The notes below the pieces were generated by a model. The model was not told the origin of the DNA. It saw only the letters and a program-made list of their open reading frames with translations, and searched no databases. Position numbers and translations under genes: made by a program. DNA of 64,000 nucleotides from Bacillus sp. CECT 9360 (GTDB taxonomy: Bacteria > Bacillota > Bacilli > Bacillales > DSM-1321), in contig NZ_CAKKNA010000003.1 of the NCBI RefSeq assembly GCF_918741275.1, positions 186,001-250,000 on the forward strand. Direction: 5' to 3'. Each line of letters begins with the position of its first letter. The first letter of the stretch is position 1. This document shows positions 1 through 8,848 of this stretch, piece after piece.

Positions 1-738
1 GGAATTTTTAGCGCGCTATTGGTTGTTATGTTTTCCTATGGGGGCGCTGAATTAATTGGGGTGGCCGTGACAGAAACGAGAGATGCTAAGAAGGTGCTCC
101 CCAAAATAATCAAAGGGGCCGTTTGGCGGGTTATCTTTTTTTACATCCTTCCGATTCTTATCATCTGCGGGATCATGCCCTGGAACCAAGTTTCGGGCGA
201 AGACAGTCCTTTCGTTCAGGTTTTCAGTTTATCAGGACTCCCCGGGGCCGCTCATATTATGAATTTCGTTCTGTTAACAGCTGTACTTTCAGCCGCTAAC
301 TCGGGCATCTACGCCACATCTCGAACATTGTATTCAATGGCCCAAAGCGGAGAAGCGCCAAAAGGCTTGTTGCAAACAACTAAAAAAGGCATTCCTCTCA
401 AAGGAATTCTGCTAGCTGCAACATGCCTATTGATCGGTGTGTTCTTGGCTTATATGTCACCCGAACGAATCATAAGTTATTTAATGACTATTCCGGGTTT
501 TACGGTTCTTCTGTTATGGATAAGTATTTGTTCAGCTCAACTAAAGCTCCGGACGGGGTACAAAGAACAACCTGACTTCCGGGTGAAATGGCATCCATAT
601 ACGACCTTATTTGCGATCGTCTCGTTATCGCTTATCTTTCTTGCTTTTATTTTTAATCCAAATAATCTCATCGGATCTGCCGTCTGTCTGGTGACTGTAT
701 CAATACTTGCAATACTCTCGTTCATTGTCCGAAAATGA
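1..738 (+). CDS. Amino-acid permease, C-terminal part (5' end outside window)
   Basis: This is the C-terminal 245 residues of an APC-superfamily amino-acid permease; the reading frame is open from base 1, so the start lies upstream of the window. Several long hydrophobic segments are visible. A VTETRDAKKVLPKII stretch follows a membrane helix, a hallmark of the amino-acid/GABA permease branch where charged residues follow TM6. The substrate cannot be told from this fragment. It ends just before a bidirectional terminator and converges on tnrA; amino-acid permeases are frequent TnrA targets, but the promoter of this gene is not in view, so that link is only a suggestion. Confidence 0.85.
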   Translation, partial: GIFSALLVVMFSYGGAELIGVAVTETRDAKKVLPKIIKGAVWRVIFFYILPILIICGIMPWNQVSGEDSPFVQVFSLSGLPGAAHIMNFVLLTAVLSAANSGIYATSRTLYSMAQSGEAPKGLLQTTKKGIPLKGILLAATCLLIGVFLAYMSPERIISYLMTIPGFTVLLLWISICSAQLKLRTGYKEQPDFRVKWHPYTTLFAIVSLSLIFLAFIFNPNNLIGSAVCLVTVSILAILSFIVRK

Positions 739-754
739 AAAGGAAAAAGTCTTA

Positions 755-796
755 AAAAACACTTTGAAACCTTATTCAAAGTGTTTTTACTTTTTT
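755..796. terminator. Bidirectional terminator between permease and tnrA
   Basis: A 14-bp perfect stem (755-768 with 775-788) with a 6-nt loop. T-rich tracts follow it on both strands, so it can end the permease transcript and the convergent tnrA transcript. Confidence 0.85.
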
Positions 797-816
797 AGAT
801 ATCTGCCATGTTTATT

Positions 817-1146
817 TCATTTTTTTCGCATGCCAAATTGGGCATTCAACTGGCCTCTGAGCATTCTTTCACGGGTTGTTCGCCGATCTTCCTTCTTGCC
901 CTCTCTTATCATTTCCTGCCTGATTTCGTATGTTTGTACACCATCTTCTATTTTATTCGCGATATCCATTAAGGCTTCAACATCGGCAAAAGAGTACTTG
1001 CGGTTACCCTTTTCCGCTCTTTCGGGAAAAATGAGATTTCTTTCTTCATAATATCGAATCTGCCTTTCGGACAGACCCGTTAACTCGCTGACCACTCCTA
1101 TTGAAATCACCTTTTTATCTTTATAAGATGCATCTCCGCTTCCCAT
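817..1146 (-). CDS. tnrA: Nitrogen regulator TnrA (MerR family)
   Basis: A 109-residue MerR-type regulator. After a short N-terminus comes the segment [20 protein letters not shown], the winged-helix DNA-binding domain shared by TnrA and GlnR, then a short C-terminal tail instead of a dimer/effector domain. Length and tail ([14 protein letters not shown]) fit TnrA better than GlnR, and no glnA follows. In Bacillus TnrA activates or represses nitrogen genes during nitrogen limitation; feedback-inhibited glutamine synthetase sequesters it through the C-terminal tail. ATG at 1146 is preceded by a good GAGGTGAT ribosome site. Two TnrA-type boxes lie upstream, pointing to autoregulation. Confidence 0.93.
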   Translation of the reverse strand: MGSGDASYKDKKVISIGVVSELTGLSERQIRYYEERNLIFPERAEKGNRKYSFADVEALMDIANKIEDGVQTYEIRQEMIREGKKEDRRTTRERMLRGQLNAQFGMRKK

Positions 1147-1210
1147 ATCATCACCTCGGACAGAAAGTTTATTAAAAAAAGGTTTACATTCTAAATATTC
1201 GAATAATTTA

Positions 1211-1227
1211 TGTTAGGTAATATAACA
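1211..1227 (-). promoter_or_regulatory. TnrA/GlnR box, proximal
   Basis: TGTTA-N7-TAACA, an exact match to the TGTNA-N7-TNACA consensus, centred at 1219, 73 bp upstream of the tnrA start. A TAGAAT element at 1193-1188 could serve as -10, which would put this box at about -38, more consistent with repression or with the use of another start site. Confidence 0.75.
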
Positions 1228-1305
1228 TAAAAATTCCATAATGAACATATGTCCAAAGAATTATCCGTACTTTTTTATAAAAATACGCTCAAAAAACGAA
1301 AACCA

Positions 1306-1322
1306 TGTTAGATATTCTGACA
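1306..1322 (-). promoter_or_regulatory. TnrA/GlnR box, distal
   Basis: TGTTA-N7-TGACA on the + strand, an exact consensus match centred at 1314. On the minus strand a TATAAA hexamer at 1279-1274 would place the box near -47 relative to a start around 1267, close to the -49/-51 spacing of TnrA-activated promoters. This suggests a second, more upstream tnrA promoter. Confidence 0.7.
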
Positions 1323-1364
1323 AACATAATAATGATTCATACTTATAATTCTAATAACTCCCGA

Positions 1365-1437
1365 TTACGGAATTAATCCTTCTTTTTACGGGATAATCCA
1401 AATTTTTACGGAATAAATGAAAATTTTACGGAATTAT
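1365..1437. repeat. Intergenic ~20-nt repeat array A
   Basis: Four copies of TTACGG(A/G)AT begin at 1365, 1386, 1406 and 1426, a spacing of 20-21 nt. The rest of each unit is AT-rich and degenerate. It lies between tnrA and the 118-residue gene. See the other arrays at 22521, 32351, 46560 and 60051. Confidence 0.75.
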
Positions 1438-1441
1438 CAAG

Positions 1442-1490
1442 AAGAGGGTAAGGTCCCCGTCCATTTTTAGGCGGAGAACCTTACCCTCTT
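1442..1490 (-). terminator. Probable terminator of the 118-residue gene
   Basis: A 13-bp perfect stem (1442-1454 with 1478-1490) immediately beyond the stop of the minus-strand gene ending at 1504. The tract after the stem is only moderately T-rich on the minus strand. Confidence 0.65.
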
Positions 1491-1503
1491 TTAATGAACA
1501 TAA

Positions 1504-1860
1504 CTATTCATCCAGCTTATAACGAATATAATCATAGTTCGAGGTAGGAATCACTTTCTTAACATTTCCTTCCCGGTCTTCATAGAGCTCATACTCCCGG
1601 TACGTTTCCACAAGATATCCGTCTACCTCTTCACGATCGACTAGTCTTTGATCCAGCTGTAGTATCAAATTTTCTTCAGATGCATTCTTTTTTTCTCCAG
1701 GTGTGGCCATGGTGGTTTCATTAATAGCACCACCCGCTTGTCCAAGTAATATAGGTTCTGTGTCATACAAAGTTTTCACATAATCAGATTCAAAATAAGC
1801 TACTGGAACCAAAACCATAGCAAGTAAAAGCAGAGGGTAAATCTTCACTTTTTTTTTCAA
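1504..1860 (-). CDS. Small membrane-anchored or secreted protein, unknown function
   Basis: A 118-residue protein I do not recognise. Residues 1-22 form a Lys-rich start plus hydrophobic segment (signal anchor or uncleaved signal; no lipobox Cys). The remainder is hydrophilic, acidic and rich in Glu, Tyr and Arg, so it should sit outside the membrane. The ATG at 1860 is preceded by AGGAAGGAAGAAATATCTTT, an adequate ribosome site. It is monocistronic, with its own terminator and no obvious partner. Confidence that it is a real gene rests on the clear signal-like start and the terminator. Confidence 0.65.
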   Translation of the reverse strand: MKKKVKIYPLLLLAMVLVPVAYFESDYVKTLYDTEPILLGQAGGAINETTMATPGEKKNASEENLILQLDQRLVDREEVDGYLVETYREYELYEDREGNVKKVIPTSNYDYIRYKLDE

Positions 1861-1956
1861 AGATATTTCTTCCTTCCTTGTCCTATCGTGATTTCTATCT
1901 ATTCTATGTACGGTTATTTAGGGAAATGTCGGGATCATTCAATTTCTTTAAAAGCG

Positions 1957-1985
1957 CAAAAAAGCCTCTCAGCATAATGAGAGAC
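1957..1985 (-). terminator. Terminator of the DUF445 gene
   Basis: An 8-bp stem (1964-1971 with 1978-1985) followed on the minus strand by six or more T residues, 15 bp after the stop at 2000. Confidence 0.85.
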
Positions 1986-1999
1986 TTCTTTAAATACAA

Positions 2000-3256
2000 T
2001 TATACGAGCATTGTAAATCCTGTTAAGAATAACCCGATAATAAATCCGCAAACCGCTCCGTTTACCCTGATCCATTGCAGATCTTTTCCAACACTGTTTT
2101 CAATCATCTCTATGAGCATCTTATCATCCAGCTTATCCAGGTTTTCCTCTACAAGCTTGCCAATTTTCGAGTGATTGCCTTCAATAAGAACGCTAGCTTG
2201 TTCCTGAATCCAGTCTTCAACCCGAGTGATTTTTTGTTCATCCGTCTTTATCTCATTTAATAAATTTGTGATAAGCGGAAGGAAATATTCATCCATGAAT
2301 CGGCTGTCCTGGACAAAGGACAATGCGTGCTGACGAACTTTTTCGACGATACCAGTTACCTGATCAGCCGGTTCCCAATCTGAAATAAGACGATCCTTCA
2401 GATTTTGTATTTCTCCTACTAATGGCTTGTTCTCTCCTATATTCCGTAATGCCGCGCGAAGCCGCAAGAGAATTGCCTCGCGATTTGTATCGTCTTCCTG
2501 ACGCAGGCTTGCTATATTGTTCAGCAAAAGGTTCTGGAGAATATTCCCGAGCTTCTCCTCGTTCACCATGCTTTGAAAGGACTTAAGCGCAAACTGAAAA
2601 ATCCCGTCTACCTCAATTTTATTGATCGCATTTAGAGCAAAGCTCCCAAGTTGATAATTACGGTTTTCTTGGACTAACCATTCTTCCGCTTTTAACAGTA
2701 AAAGATCAAACGCCTGCTTGTCATAACTGCTCAGCAGTGCTTGATTGGCAGCAGACTGAAGAAGCCCGCGCACTTCAAGTGAAGTGAGTGACTCCTTTAG
2801 CTGTTTCTCAATAAAGGGCACTACCCAATTGATGTCAATATGATGGATCAATCGAGTTAAAGTCTGTACGATTCCCTTTTTCAAATAATCAGAGTGAAGC
2901 TCTTTTTCGGTAATGTTCAGCAATTTCTCTGTAAAATGGATCTGTTTTAATTTATCTTTAATACTTTCTTTTGAAAGCCAGTCGTTTTCTATCGTGGATA
3001 CTAACGCCTTTGTCACCCGTTTTCGATTTTTTGGCAAAAGCGCCGTGTGAGGAATAGGAACTCCCATTGGATGCCGGAATAAAGCCGTCACGGCAAACCA
3101 ATCAGCCAATCCCCCTATGAGACCCGCCTCAAAGCCGCCTTGTATTAAATTTATAATGAAAGGCCCTTCAAAAGGAAGAGTGGAAATAAACCCCGTCCCC
3201 ATGACGGCCAGTGAAATACCTGCTAAGTGCTTTGAATTTTTAGGCATACGATTCAT
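2000..3256 (-). CDS. DUF445 family membrane protein
   Basis: A 418-residue DUF445 protein of the YheB/YjiN type. It has a Gly-rich N-terminal membrane segment (about 12-45) containing the conserved LIGGLADWFAVTALFRHPMG signature, a long alpha-helical cytoplasmic or periplasm-facing middle, and a single C-terminal hydrophobic segment (about 397-417). Family function is unknown; members are often annotated as uncharacterised membrane proteins. The gene stands alone with its own terminator. ATG at 3256 was taken; ATG three codons later (MPKNSK) is also possible. Confidence 0.88.
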   Translation of the reverse strand: MNRMPKNSKHLAGISLAVMGTGFISTLPFEGPFIINLIQGGFEAGLIGGLADWFAVTALFRHPMGVPIPHTALLPKNRKRVTKALVSTIENDWLSKESIKDKLKQIHFTEKLLNITEKELHSDYLKKGIVQTLTRLIHHIDINWVVPFIEKQLKESLTSLEVRGLLQSAANQALLSSYDKQAFDLLLLKAEEWLVQENRNYQLGSFALNAINKIEVDGIFQFALKSFQSMVNEEKLGNILQNLLLNNIASLRQEDDTNREAILLRLRAALRNIGENKPLVGEIQNLKDRLISDWEPADQVTGIVEKVRQHALSFVQDSRFMDEYFLPLITNLLNEIKTDEQKITRVEDWIQEQASVLIEGNHSKIGKLVEENLDKLDDKMLIEMIENSVGKDLQWIRVNGAVCGFIIGLFLTGFTMLV

Positions 3257-3327
3257 TCATCCTTTGTGTAAATAAATATATTATACCCGAATGGTATATG
3301 ATACTCTACTAATTACAACGCCTAACA

Positions 3328-3368
3328 AAAGAAGAACCGGACGTGCACAACACGACCGGTTCTTCTTT
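3328..3368 (-). terminator. Terminator downstream of the aldo/keto reductase region
   Basis: A 13-bp stem (3328-3340 with 3356-3368) rich in G+C at the tip, with T-rich flanks on both strands. Located 170 bp beyond the stop at 3539, so it may end either that transcript or a lost gene between them. Confidence 0.7.
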
Positions 3369-3380
3369 ATCTTTGTCCGT

Positions 3381-3473
3381 CTATTTTTGATCCACTATCA
3401 AACTTACACTTTTACCGTCTTTTTGTTCACCATAATGTTTTTTATCATGAACGATTAACGATAAGCCCGATAA
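3381..3473 (-). pseudogene. Possible C-terminal remnant of a lost gene
   Basis: Between the aldo/keto reductase stop and the terminator at 3328, one minus-strand frame reads ELSGLSLIVHDKKHYGEQKD and then about 11 more residues to a TAG at 3383-3381, with a stop just upstream and no start codon. It reads like protein rather than random sequence and ends just before a strong terminator, suggesting the tail of an eroded gene. The family was not recognised. Confidence 0.25.
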
Positions 3474-3538
3474 TTCTTATGATGCTTGATGGGCAAATAA
3501 ATATTCCCTCAGCAGGGAACATCCGAGGGGACAAATAT

Positions 3539-4438
3539 TCATTTAATATCCAAAGGCATCTTCTGACGAGGTTTAGGAAAAATGTCATCAATCCGGTTTA
3601 GTTCTTTATCGGTTAATTCAATTGTCGCCGCTTTGGCATTCTCCAAAACATGTTGTTCCTGGACCGCTTTAGGTATGGCGATTACTTGATTCGTCCGTAT
3701 CGTCCAGGCAAGAGCGATTTGCAGCGGTTCCACATTATGCTTTTCTGCAAGGTCGACCATGACCGGATCGCTCAATAAACGGTTTCTTAAAGAACCGCCT
3801 TGAGCAAGGGGACTATACGCCATAATCGGGACATCGTGTTCTTTTTGCCAGGGGAGAAGATCAAAATCAATTCCTCTGGAACCTAGATGGTATAACACCT
3901 GGTTCGTCACACATTTTTGCCCGCCCGGGGTGTTCCATAACTCTTCCATATCATCGGTGTCAAAATTAGAAACTCCCCACTTTAAGATCTTGCCTTCTTT
4001 CTTCAGCTGTTCCATTCCTGCAATCGTTTCCTCTAAAGGAATATTCCCTCTCCAGTGCAGAAGGTATAGATCTAAATGGTCTGTTCCCAACCGTTTTAAA
4101 CTGTTTTCACACGCTGTTGAAATCTTCTGTAATCCTGAATTGTGCGGATACACTTTCGATACTAGAAAGACATCCCCTCTCATCCCTTTTATCGCTTCGC
4201 CTACTAGTCGTTCAGACCCACCATTTCCATACATTTCAGCCGTGTCAATCAGCTGCATACCCAATTCGATTCCAAGTTGCAAGGCTTTGATTTCCTTGCT
4301 TTTCGCTTGAGGGTCCTCTCCCATGTACCACGTCCCTTGCCCTAAGCATGGAAGTGATGTTCCGTCAGACAAAGTCACTCTGCGCTTTTCAAGACGATCT
4401 TTTATTTCGGCTACGTTGTTTTTATCCGGTAAATTCAT
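3539..4438 (-). CDS. Aldo/keto reductase
   Basis: A 299-residue NAD(P)H-dependent aldo/keto reductase, TIM-barrel fold. The catalytic tetrad is visible: Asp and Tyr in LIDTAEMYGNG (about residues 62-72), Lys in LVSKVYP, His in YLLHWRG. C-terminal AIPKAVQEQHVLENA is the cofactor-binding segment. It resembles the YeaE/YtbE-like branch that reduces small aldehydes and ketones; the physiological substrate is not evident. The ATG at 4438 has an AGGACTTGATGCAAA leader. Gene stands alone. Confidence 0.85.
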   Translation of the reverse strand: MNLPDKNNVAEIKDRLEKRRVTLSDGTSLPCLGQGTWYMGEDPQAKSKEIKALQLGIELGMQLIDTAEMYGNGGSERLVGEAIKGMRGDVFLVSKVYPHNSGLQKISTACENSLKRLGTDHLDLYLLHWRGNIPLEETIAGMEQLKKEGKILKWGVSNFDTDDMEELWNTPGGQKCVTNQVLYHLGSRGIDFDLLPWQKEHDVPIMAYSPLAQGGSLRNRLLSDPVMVDLAEKHNVEPLQIALAWTIRTNQVIAIPKAVQEQHVLENAKAATIELTDKELNRIDDIFPKPRQKMPLDIK

Positions 4439-4580
4439 TTTGCATCAAGTCCTTTCACATCGCTGGACATTTTCGGTCATCAAGTAGGGTTAGGGTTCCC
4501 TACTCCAGAAGATAAAAACCAGAAAAACGGTGGTAGGTAGGTGTCCTCACTTGGGGGATTGCACATATAGAGCAGCTTGC

Positions 4581-4889
4581 TCATCTTGCCATTTTAAGAT
4601 TATAACGATAGACTTCTTCGTCAGATGAAAGCTTAAATCCCAGAGAAGGATTGAAATCTAAAGAGATTTTGTGATACAGATGTTTTTGGCTTTCTTTCGA
4701 CACTAAGATGGGAATATTCTCAATGACAAACAAATCATCATCGGTTTGCTTTTTATCGATTTTAAGATGATGTTCGGCATATAAAGAACAGCTGCCAACA
4801 AATATCGCTTCTATTCTGACACCTTCATTTTCCTTAAAGTCATATTTTTTTAATTCCGCTGCTGCGGGTGGTTTTATCATTACTTCCAT
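4581..4889 (-). CDS. HesB/IscA-like (iron-sulfur biosynthesis family) protein
   Basis: About 102 residues with a HesB-like fold pattern: IKPPAAAELKKYDF at the start, GVRIEAIFVGSCSLYAEHHL in the middle, and a C-terminal GFKLSSDEEVYRYNLKM strand pair. Only one Cys is present (GSC), unlike the three-Cys IscA scaffold, so metal or cluster binding is doubtful; it matches the YneR-like Bacillus branch. The start is uncertain because GTG-ATG-ATG-ATG run together at 4898-4887; the third ATG (4889) was chosen because it is best spaced from the GAAAGGGTG ribosome site. Confidence 0.75.
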   Translation of the reverse strand: MEVMIKPPAAAELKKYDFKENEGVRIEAIFVGSCSLYAEHHLKIDKKQTDDDLFVIENIPILVSKESQKHLYHKISLDFNPSLGFKLSSDEEVYRYNLKMAR

Positions 4890-4945
4890 CATCATCACCC
4901 TTTCTTCATACTTTAACTATACCCCTTCCTCATGAAAATAATGGG

Positions 4946-5008
4946 TAAAAATATATGTAATTTTATTTCAGTTAAATGAAATGAAATAAAAATTACATAT
5001 ATTTTTAA
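4946..5008. promoter_or_regulatory. Long palindrome between the HesB-like gene and the alkaline phosphatase gene
   Basis: TAAAAATATATGTAATTTT at the left is repeated inverted at the right, giving arms of about 25 bp with one 1-nt slip around a short centre. It lies between two divergent genes, so it is not an ordinary terminator; an operator, a read-through insulator or a tiny mobile-element relic are all possible. Confidence 0.6.
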
Positions 5009-5032
5009 CGTAAGGAAAATAGTAACTTAACA
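4993..5032 (+). promoter_or_regulatory. Possible PhoP (Pho box) site for the phosphatase gene
   Basis: TTACAT at 4993, TTAACG at 5005 and TTAACA at 5027 resemble the TT(A/T/C)ACA half sites of Bacillus PhoP, with spacings near multiples of the helical turn (12 and 22). The match is loose, so this rests partly on the target being an alkaline phosphatase. Confidence 0.35.
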
Positions 5033-5091
5033 TTCCTCCTTTATTATTAATTTGTTGTTAGAAAATTCTAATTTCCTTGGAGGGAAAAAGA

Positions 5092-6735
5092 TTGAACAAA
5101 ATGGGCAAAAAAGTAGCAGGGTTTACTTTGGCTGGGGCAGTTGCTATTTCATCACTGGGATTGGCCGCCAAAAAGGAAGATGTTCAAGCAAAGGATAGAA
5201 AAAAAGAACCGACTAATGTCATCATGATGGTCATGGATGGGACTAGTGCCGGTGCCACTACCCTCTCAAGATGGTATAAAGGCGAAAATCTCGCTATCGA
5301 CGAAATGGTGGCAGGCGGCGTTAGAACCCACTCCGCAGAGTCGGCCATCACTGACTCAGCACCAGCGGCAACAGCACTGGCTACTGGAAATAAATCCAAC
5401 GATAAATTCGTTGGTGTCCTGCCTGCAGTGGTCAATTCACCGGGGGTTAAGCCGGTTTCCGCAAAAGATGCTCATAAACCGGTTGCAAATGTTTTGGAAG
5501 GTGCCAAACAACAAGGGAAAGCAACGGGTATCATTTCAACTTCCGAAATCCAACATGCGACACCGGCAGGCTTCTCTGCTCATGTGACACATAGAAGCAA
5601 TTACGGGGATATTGCTGAACAGCAAGTCTATCAAAATATCGATGTAGTGTTAGGCGGAGGAAAAGAATCTCTTTCTCCTGGAACTACAAAAAATGCTAGA
5701 AAAGATGGCGAAGACCTCTTAACGGTACTTCAAAAGAACAAATATGATATCGTTGAAAATCGCAATGATCTCTTAAATTCAAAATCAAATAAAATTTGGG
5801 GAAGCTTTGCCCCAAGCGCACTTGCTTATGATTTTGACCGGGAAACAACCAAACCAAGCGAGCCTACTTTAGCAGACATGACAGGTAAGGCGATTCATAC
5901 ATTGGATAAAGATAAAGACGGTTTCTTCTTATTCGTGGAAGGAAGCAAGGTTGACTGGGCAGCGCACGCAAACGATTCGGTTGGAATGATTAGTGATGTA
6001 TTAGCATTTGACGCGGCTGTAGAGAAGGCAGTTGATTTTGCGAAAAAGGATGGAAACACAATGGTCATCGCAGTGAGTGACCACGGAAACAGCGGAATTA
6101 CAATGGGTAACCAAAATACAAATGCAACCTATCCGGAAACTCCTGTGTCAGCGTATATCGACCCATTAAAGAAAGCAAAAATGACGGTTGAAGGTGCATT
6201 AAGCCAACTCAAATCAGACAAATCGAACCTTAAAGAAGTAGCAGCATTATATGGTCTGGATAACTTGACCTCTGAAGAAGAAGCAACCTTAAATTCTTCT
6301 AAAAACCTTGCTTCAGACATGGTAAAAATGCTCGCGAACCGTGCAAATATCGGCTTTACAACGGGCGGACATACAGGTGAAGACGTATTCCTATATTCTT
6401 ACGGACCTTCCAGACCAATCGGACTGCTTGAAAACACGGACATTGCCAAAAAGATGGCACAATTCATGGGCTTTGATTTAAATCAATTAACGAAGAAACT
6501 TTATGTTAATGGCAAAGACGCATTAGAGAAAAAAGGCTACACAACCCGCATTGATGTGACAGATCCAAATAACGTAGTTCTGATTGCAGAAAAAGGAAAA
6601 CAAAAAGTACAATTCCCGGCAAATAAAAACATCATGATCCAAAGTTCTAATCAACAAAAAACGGTAAACACCATCAATGTGTATAATGGAAAAGACTTCT
6701 ATATTTCTGAAAGTGCATTGAAGCTTGTGAAATAA
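5092..6735 (+). CDS. phoA: Secreted alkaline phosphatase
   Basis: About 547 residues with an N-terminal signal peptide (KKVAGFTLAGAVAISSLGLA, charged then hydrophobic) and the alkaline phosphatase fold. VIMMVMDGTSAG holds the metal Asp; ITDSAPAATALATG holds the nucleophilic Ser near residue 89; VEGSKVDWAAH, VAVSDHGNSG-type and TGGHTGEDV segments supply the other metal ligands. It hydrolyses phosphate monoesters outside the cell, typically under phosphate starvation. The TTG at 5092 was chosen because a strong GGAGGG lies 7 nt upstream; an in-frame TTG at 5077 overlaps that ribosome site. Which Bacillus paralogue (PhoA or PhoB) it equals cannot be decided here. Confidence 0.9.
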   Translation: MNKMGKKVAGFTLAGAVAISSLGLAAKKEDVQAKDRKKEPTNVIMMVMDGTSAGATTLSRWYKGENLAIDEMVAGGVRTHSAESAITDSAPAATALATGNKSNDKFVGVLPAVVNSPGVKPVSAKDAHKPVANVLEGAKQQGKATGIISTSEIQHATPAGFSAHVTHRSNYGDIAEQQVYQNIDVVLGGGKESLSPGTTKNARKDGEDLLTVLQKNKYDIVENRNDLLNSKSNKIWGSFAPSALAYDFDRETTKPSEPTLADMTGKAIHTLDKDKDGFFLFVEGSKVDWAAHANDSVGMISDVLAFDAAVEKAVDFAKKDGNTMVIAVSDHGNSGITMGNQNTNATYPETPVSAYIDPLKKAKMTVEGALSQLKSDKSNLKEVAALYGLDNLTSEEEATLNSSKNLASDMVKMLANRANIGFTTGGHTGEDVFLYSYGPSRPIGLLENTDIAKKMAQFMGFDLNQLTKKLYVNGKDALEKKGYTTRIDVTDPNNVVLIAEKGKQKVQFPANKNIMIQSSNQQKTVNTINVYNGKDFYISESALKLVK

Positions 6736-6808
6736 GCACTCTCTTCATAGTATGCATGACAAGGGGCTGTCCCGAAAGTAGAAATTTAGCCGACATCTGG
6801 ATAAAAGC

Positions 6809-6849
6809 AAAACCCAAGAATACTGTTAAATCAGCATTCTTGGGTTTTT
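6809..6849. terminator. Bidirectional terminator after the phosphatase and chemoreceptor genes
   Basis: A 13-bp perfect stem (6809-6821 with 6836-6848), T runs on the + side and T-rich sequence on the minus side. It serves the phosphatase gene and the convergent chemoreceptor gene ending at 6915. A GGGGCTGTCCC motif at 6763-6773, common at Bacillus insertion-sequence ends, sits just before it. Confidence 0.85.
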
Positions 6850-6914
6850 AATTTGGTACATTTTAATCTTAAATGGACTTTTTAGACAGACACTTGTCCA
6901 TTTTTCTCCCTTTA

Positions 6915-8672
6915 CTAGATCTTAAATTGCCTTGCAAGGCTTTGCAGTTCTTGTGCGGTTTGGGCCAACGTGACTGTCGCAGCGCTTACTTCTTCAATGG
7001 ATGCAGTTTGCTCTTCCGTGGCAGAGGCAACCTCGTGAGTATATCCACTTGTCTTGGCTGTTATCTCATTGACACCAACCATCGTTTCCACTAAGTTACT
7101 AGTTCCTTCGTTAATTTGATTCATGGAGCTTGTTACGTCTTTCAGTCGGTCTACGACTTGAACAACAGCAGTCCCAATCTCCCCGAAAGAGCTCCCCGCA
7201 GTATTGACTAATTCTGTTCCTGTCTTCAAGGCATTTTCACCATTTTTCGTCGACTCTACCGCCTTGTTGATACTAGCCTGGATATCTTTTATCAATCCAT
7301 TGATTTGCTGTGTCGATTCACTGGATTGCTCTGCCAATTTGCGGACTTCATCAGCTACAACGGCAAAACCTTTGCCATGCTCCCCAGCTCTGGCAGCCTC
7401 AATTGCCGCATTGAGAGCTAGTAAGTTCGTTTGCTCCGCAATGCCTTTAATCAGCGATACAATTTTTTCAATTTCAGATGACTTCTCATGTAATAGTTGG
7501 ATGACACTTCCCGTTTCAGCAGTATTACTATTAATTATTCCCATTTGTGTAATTGCTTGCTTTACAATTTCCTTCCCTTTCTCTGATTGCTCCAAAGAGA
7601 AATTCGTGGCTTCGGTTACACGTTCAACCTGATCTGAAATTTCTAACATATCATTCGAGATTTCCTTAGTAAATTGTGTTGATTTTTCAACTCTGTTTGT
7701 TTGTTCTTCAGCACCTGCCGCCACGTCCTGCATCGATCCGGCAATTTGCTCTGTTGCTTTAGATGTTTCATCTGCGTTCGCACTTAGCTGTTCAGAGGAA
7801 GCTGCTACTTGTTCAGAAGTTTCAACAACATTCATGATTAAGTCTTTTAAATTTTCTACCATCTTGTTAAAGCTGTCCGCCAACGACCCAACCTCGTCAT
7901 TGCTTTTCACTTTCACTTTCTCTATCGTCAAATCACCCTCGGCCACAAGTGTCATCTCATGGGCTATTTCCCTTATTGGATTTGCGATGCGTCCCGAAAA
8001 GAACCATGCGACCACCGAGCCAACGACCAACGAAATCCCTAATGTAATTAATAAGACATATAAAATGGAATTGGCGCCGCTATTAAAATCCATCATATAT
8101 GTCCCCGCAGAGACCACCCATCCCCAATTCTCTTCTTTTTTTGCAAATGTTACTTTAGGCTTGATGCTATCAGGATCATTAGGCAACGGCCATTGATAAT
8201 AGGCATATCCATCGCCTTTAAATGCAGCGTCAACAATTTCTTCCCCAACATTTACTCCATTGGGATCTACAGAGTCAAATAGATTATTACCTTCTGAGTT
8301 TGGATGAGCCAGTAGTTCTCCCTTCTCATCCATCGCAAAAAAGTAGCCGTATTCGCCCATGTTTATGCTTTTATCAATCTCTCTTTTACCATCAGTACCT
8401 TTTTCACCAATGAGTGCAACCTTAGCCCTCTCTTGCGCTTCCTCTAAAGAAAGGGCTCCTTTTTCAACTTCTTGATTAAGATTTTCTATTAATTTAATAG
8501 CCATATTCACATTATTGGTTAAGTTTGTTTCGCCAAGTTGGTCTAGATTAGCTTTACTGGATTGATAGCCAGTAATACCGATTACCAATGATGGAAGCGC
8601 TAACAAAATTAAACATAAAAAAATGAGCTTTGTTTTCAGCGTAGTTACGATATTTTTAACTTTTAGGTTCAT
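6915..8672 (-). CDS. Methyl-accepting chemotaxis protein with Cache sensor
   Basis: A 585-residue transmembrane chemoreceptor. TM1 lies at about 14-33, then an extracellular single-Cache domain (about 38-180; segments [19 protein letters not shown] and [14 protein letters not shown] are typical), TM2 at about 188-212, HAMP ([21 protein letters not shown]), and a long coiled-coil signalling domain with the conserved hairpin tip [20 protein letters not shown]. It signals to CheA/CheW; Cache domains of this type often bind small carboxylates or amino acids, but the ligand is unknown. Monocistronic. Confidence 0.92.
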   Translation of the reverse strand: MNLKVKNIVTTLKTKLIFLCLILLALPSLVIGITGYQSSKANLDQLGETNLTNNVNMAIKLIENLNQEVEKGALSLEEAQERAKVALIGEKGTDGKREIDKSINMGEYGYFFAMDEKGELLAHPNSEGNNLFDSVDPNGVNVGEEIVDAAFKGDGYAYYQWPLPNDPDSIKPKVTFAKKEENWGWVVSAGTYMMDFNSGANSILYVLLITLGISLVVGSVVAWFFSGRIANPIREIAHEMTLVAEGDLTIEKVKVKSNDEVGSLADSFNKMVENLKDLIMNVVETSEQVAASSEQLSANADETSKATEQIAGSMQDVAAGAEEQTNRVEKSTQFTKEISNDMLEISDQVERVTEATNFSLEQSEKGKEIVKQAITQMGIINSNTAETGSVIQLLHEKSSEIEKIVSLIKGIAEQTNLLALNAAIEAARAGEHGKGFAVVADEVRKLAEQSSESTQQINGLIKDIQASINKAVESTKNGENALKTGTELVNTAGSSFGEIGTAVVQVVDRLKDVTSSMNQINEGTSNLVETMVGVNEITAKTSGYTHEVASATEEQTASIEEVSAATVTLAQTAQELQSLARQFKI

Positions 8673-8790
8673 AACGCAATCCTCCGATGCTTTAATTTAG
8701 GACTATTTTCTTAGTAAATAATACCTAATTTTAATATAACAAATTTTCAGATTATTGCAAAGGGGGGGAGAAATATCGCCTATTGCCACT

Positions 8791-8833
8791 AAAAAAACCA
8801 AACAAAGCTGCTCAAGGCATCTTGCTTGGTTTT
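8791..8833 (-). terminator. Terminator of the PilZ gene
   Basis: An imperfect stem AAAACCAAGCAAG/CTTTGTTTGGTTTT with a 7-T tail on the minus strand, 16 bp after the stop at 8849. Confidence 0.8.
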
Positions 8834-8848
8834 ACGAACAATATAAAA

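Noticed and set aside
6763-6850. Insertion-sequence end (GGGGCTGTCCC) after the phosphatase gene
   Set aside because: The motif is suggestive, but no matching opposite end, target duplication or transposase is nearby; the hairpin is sufficient as a terminator.
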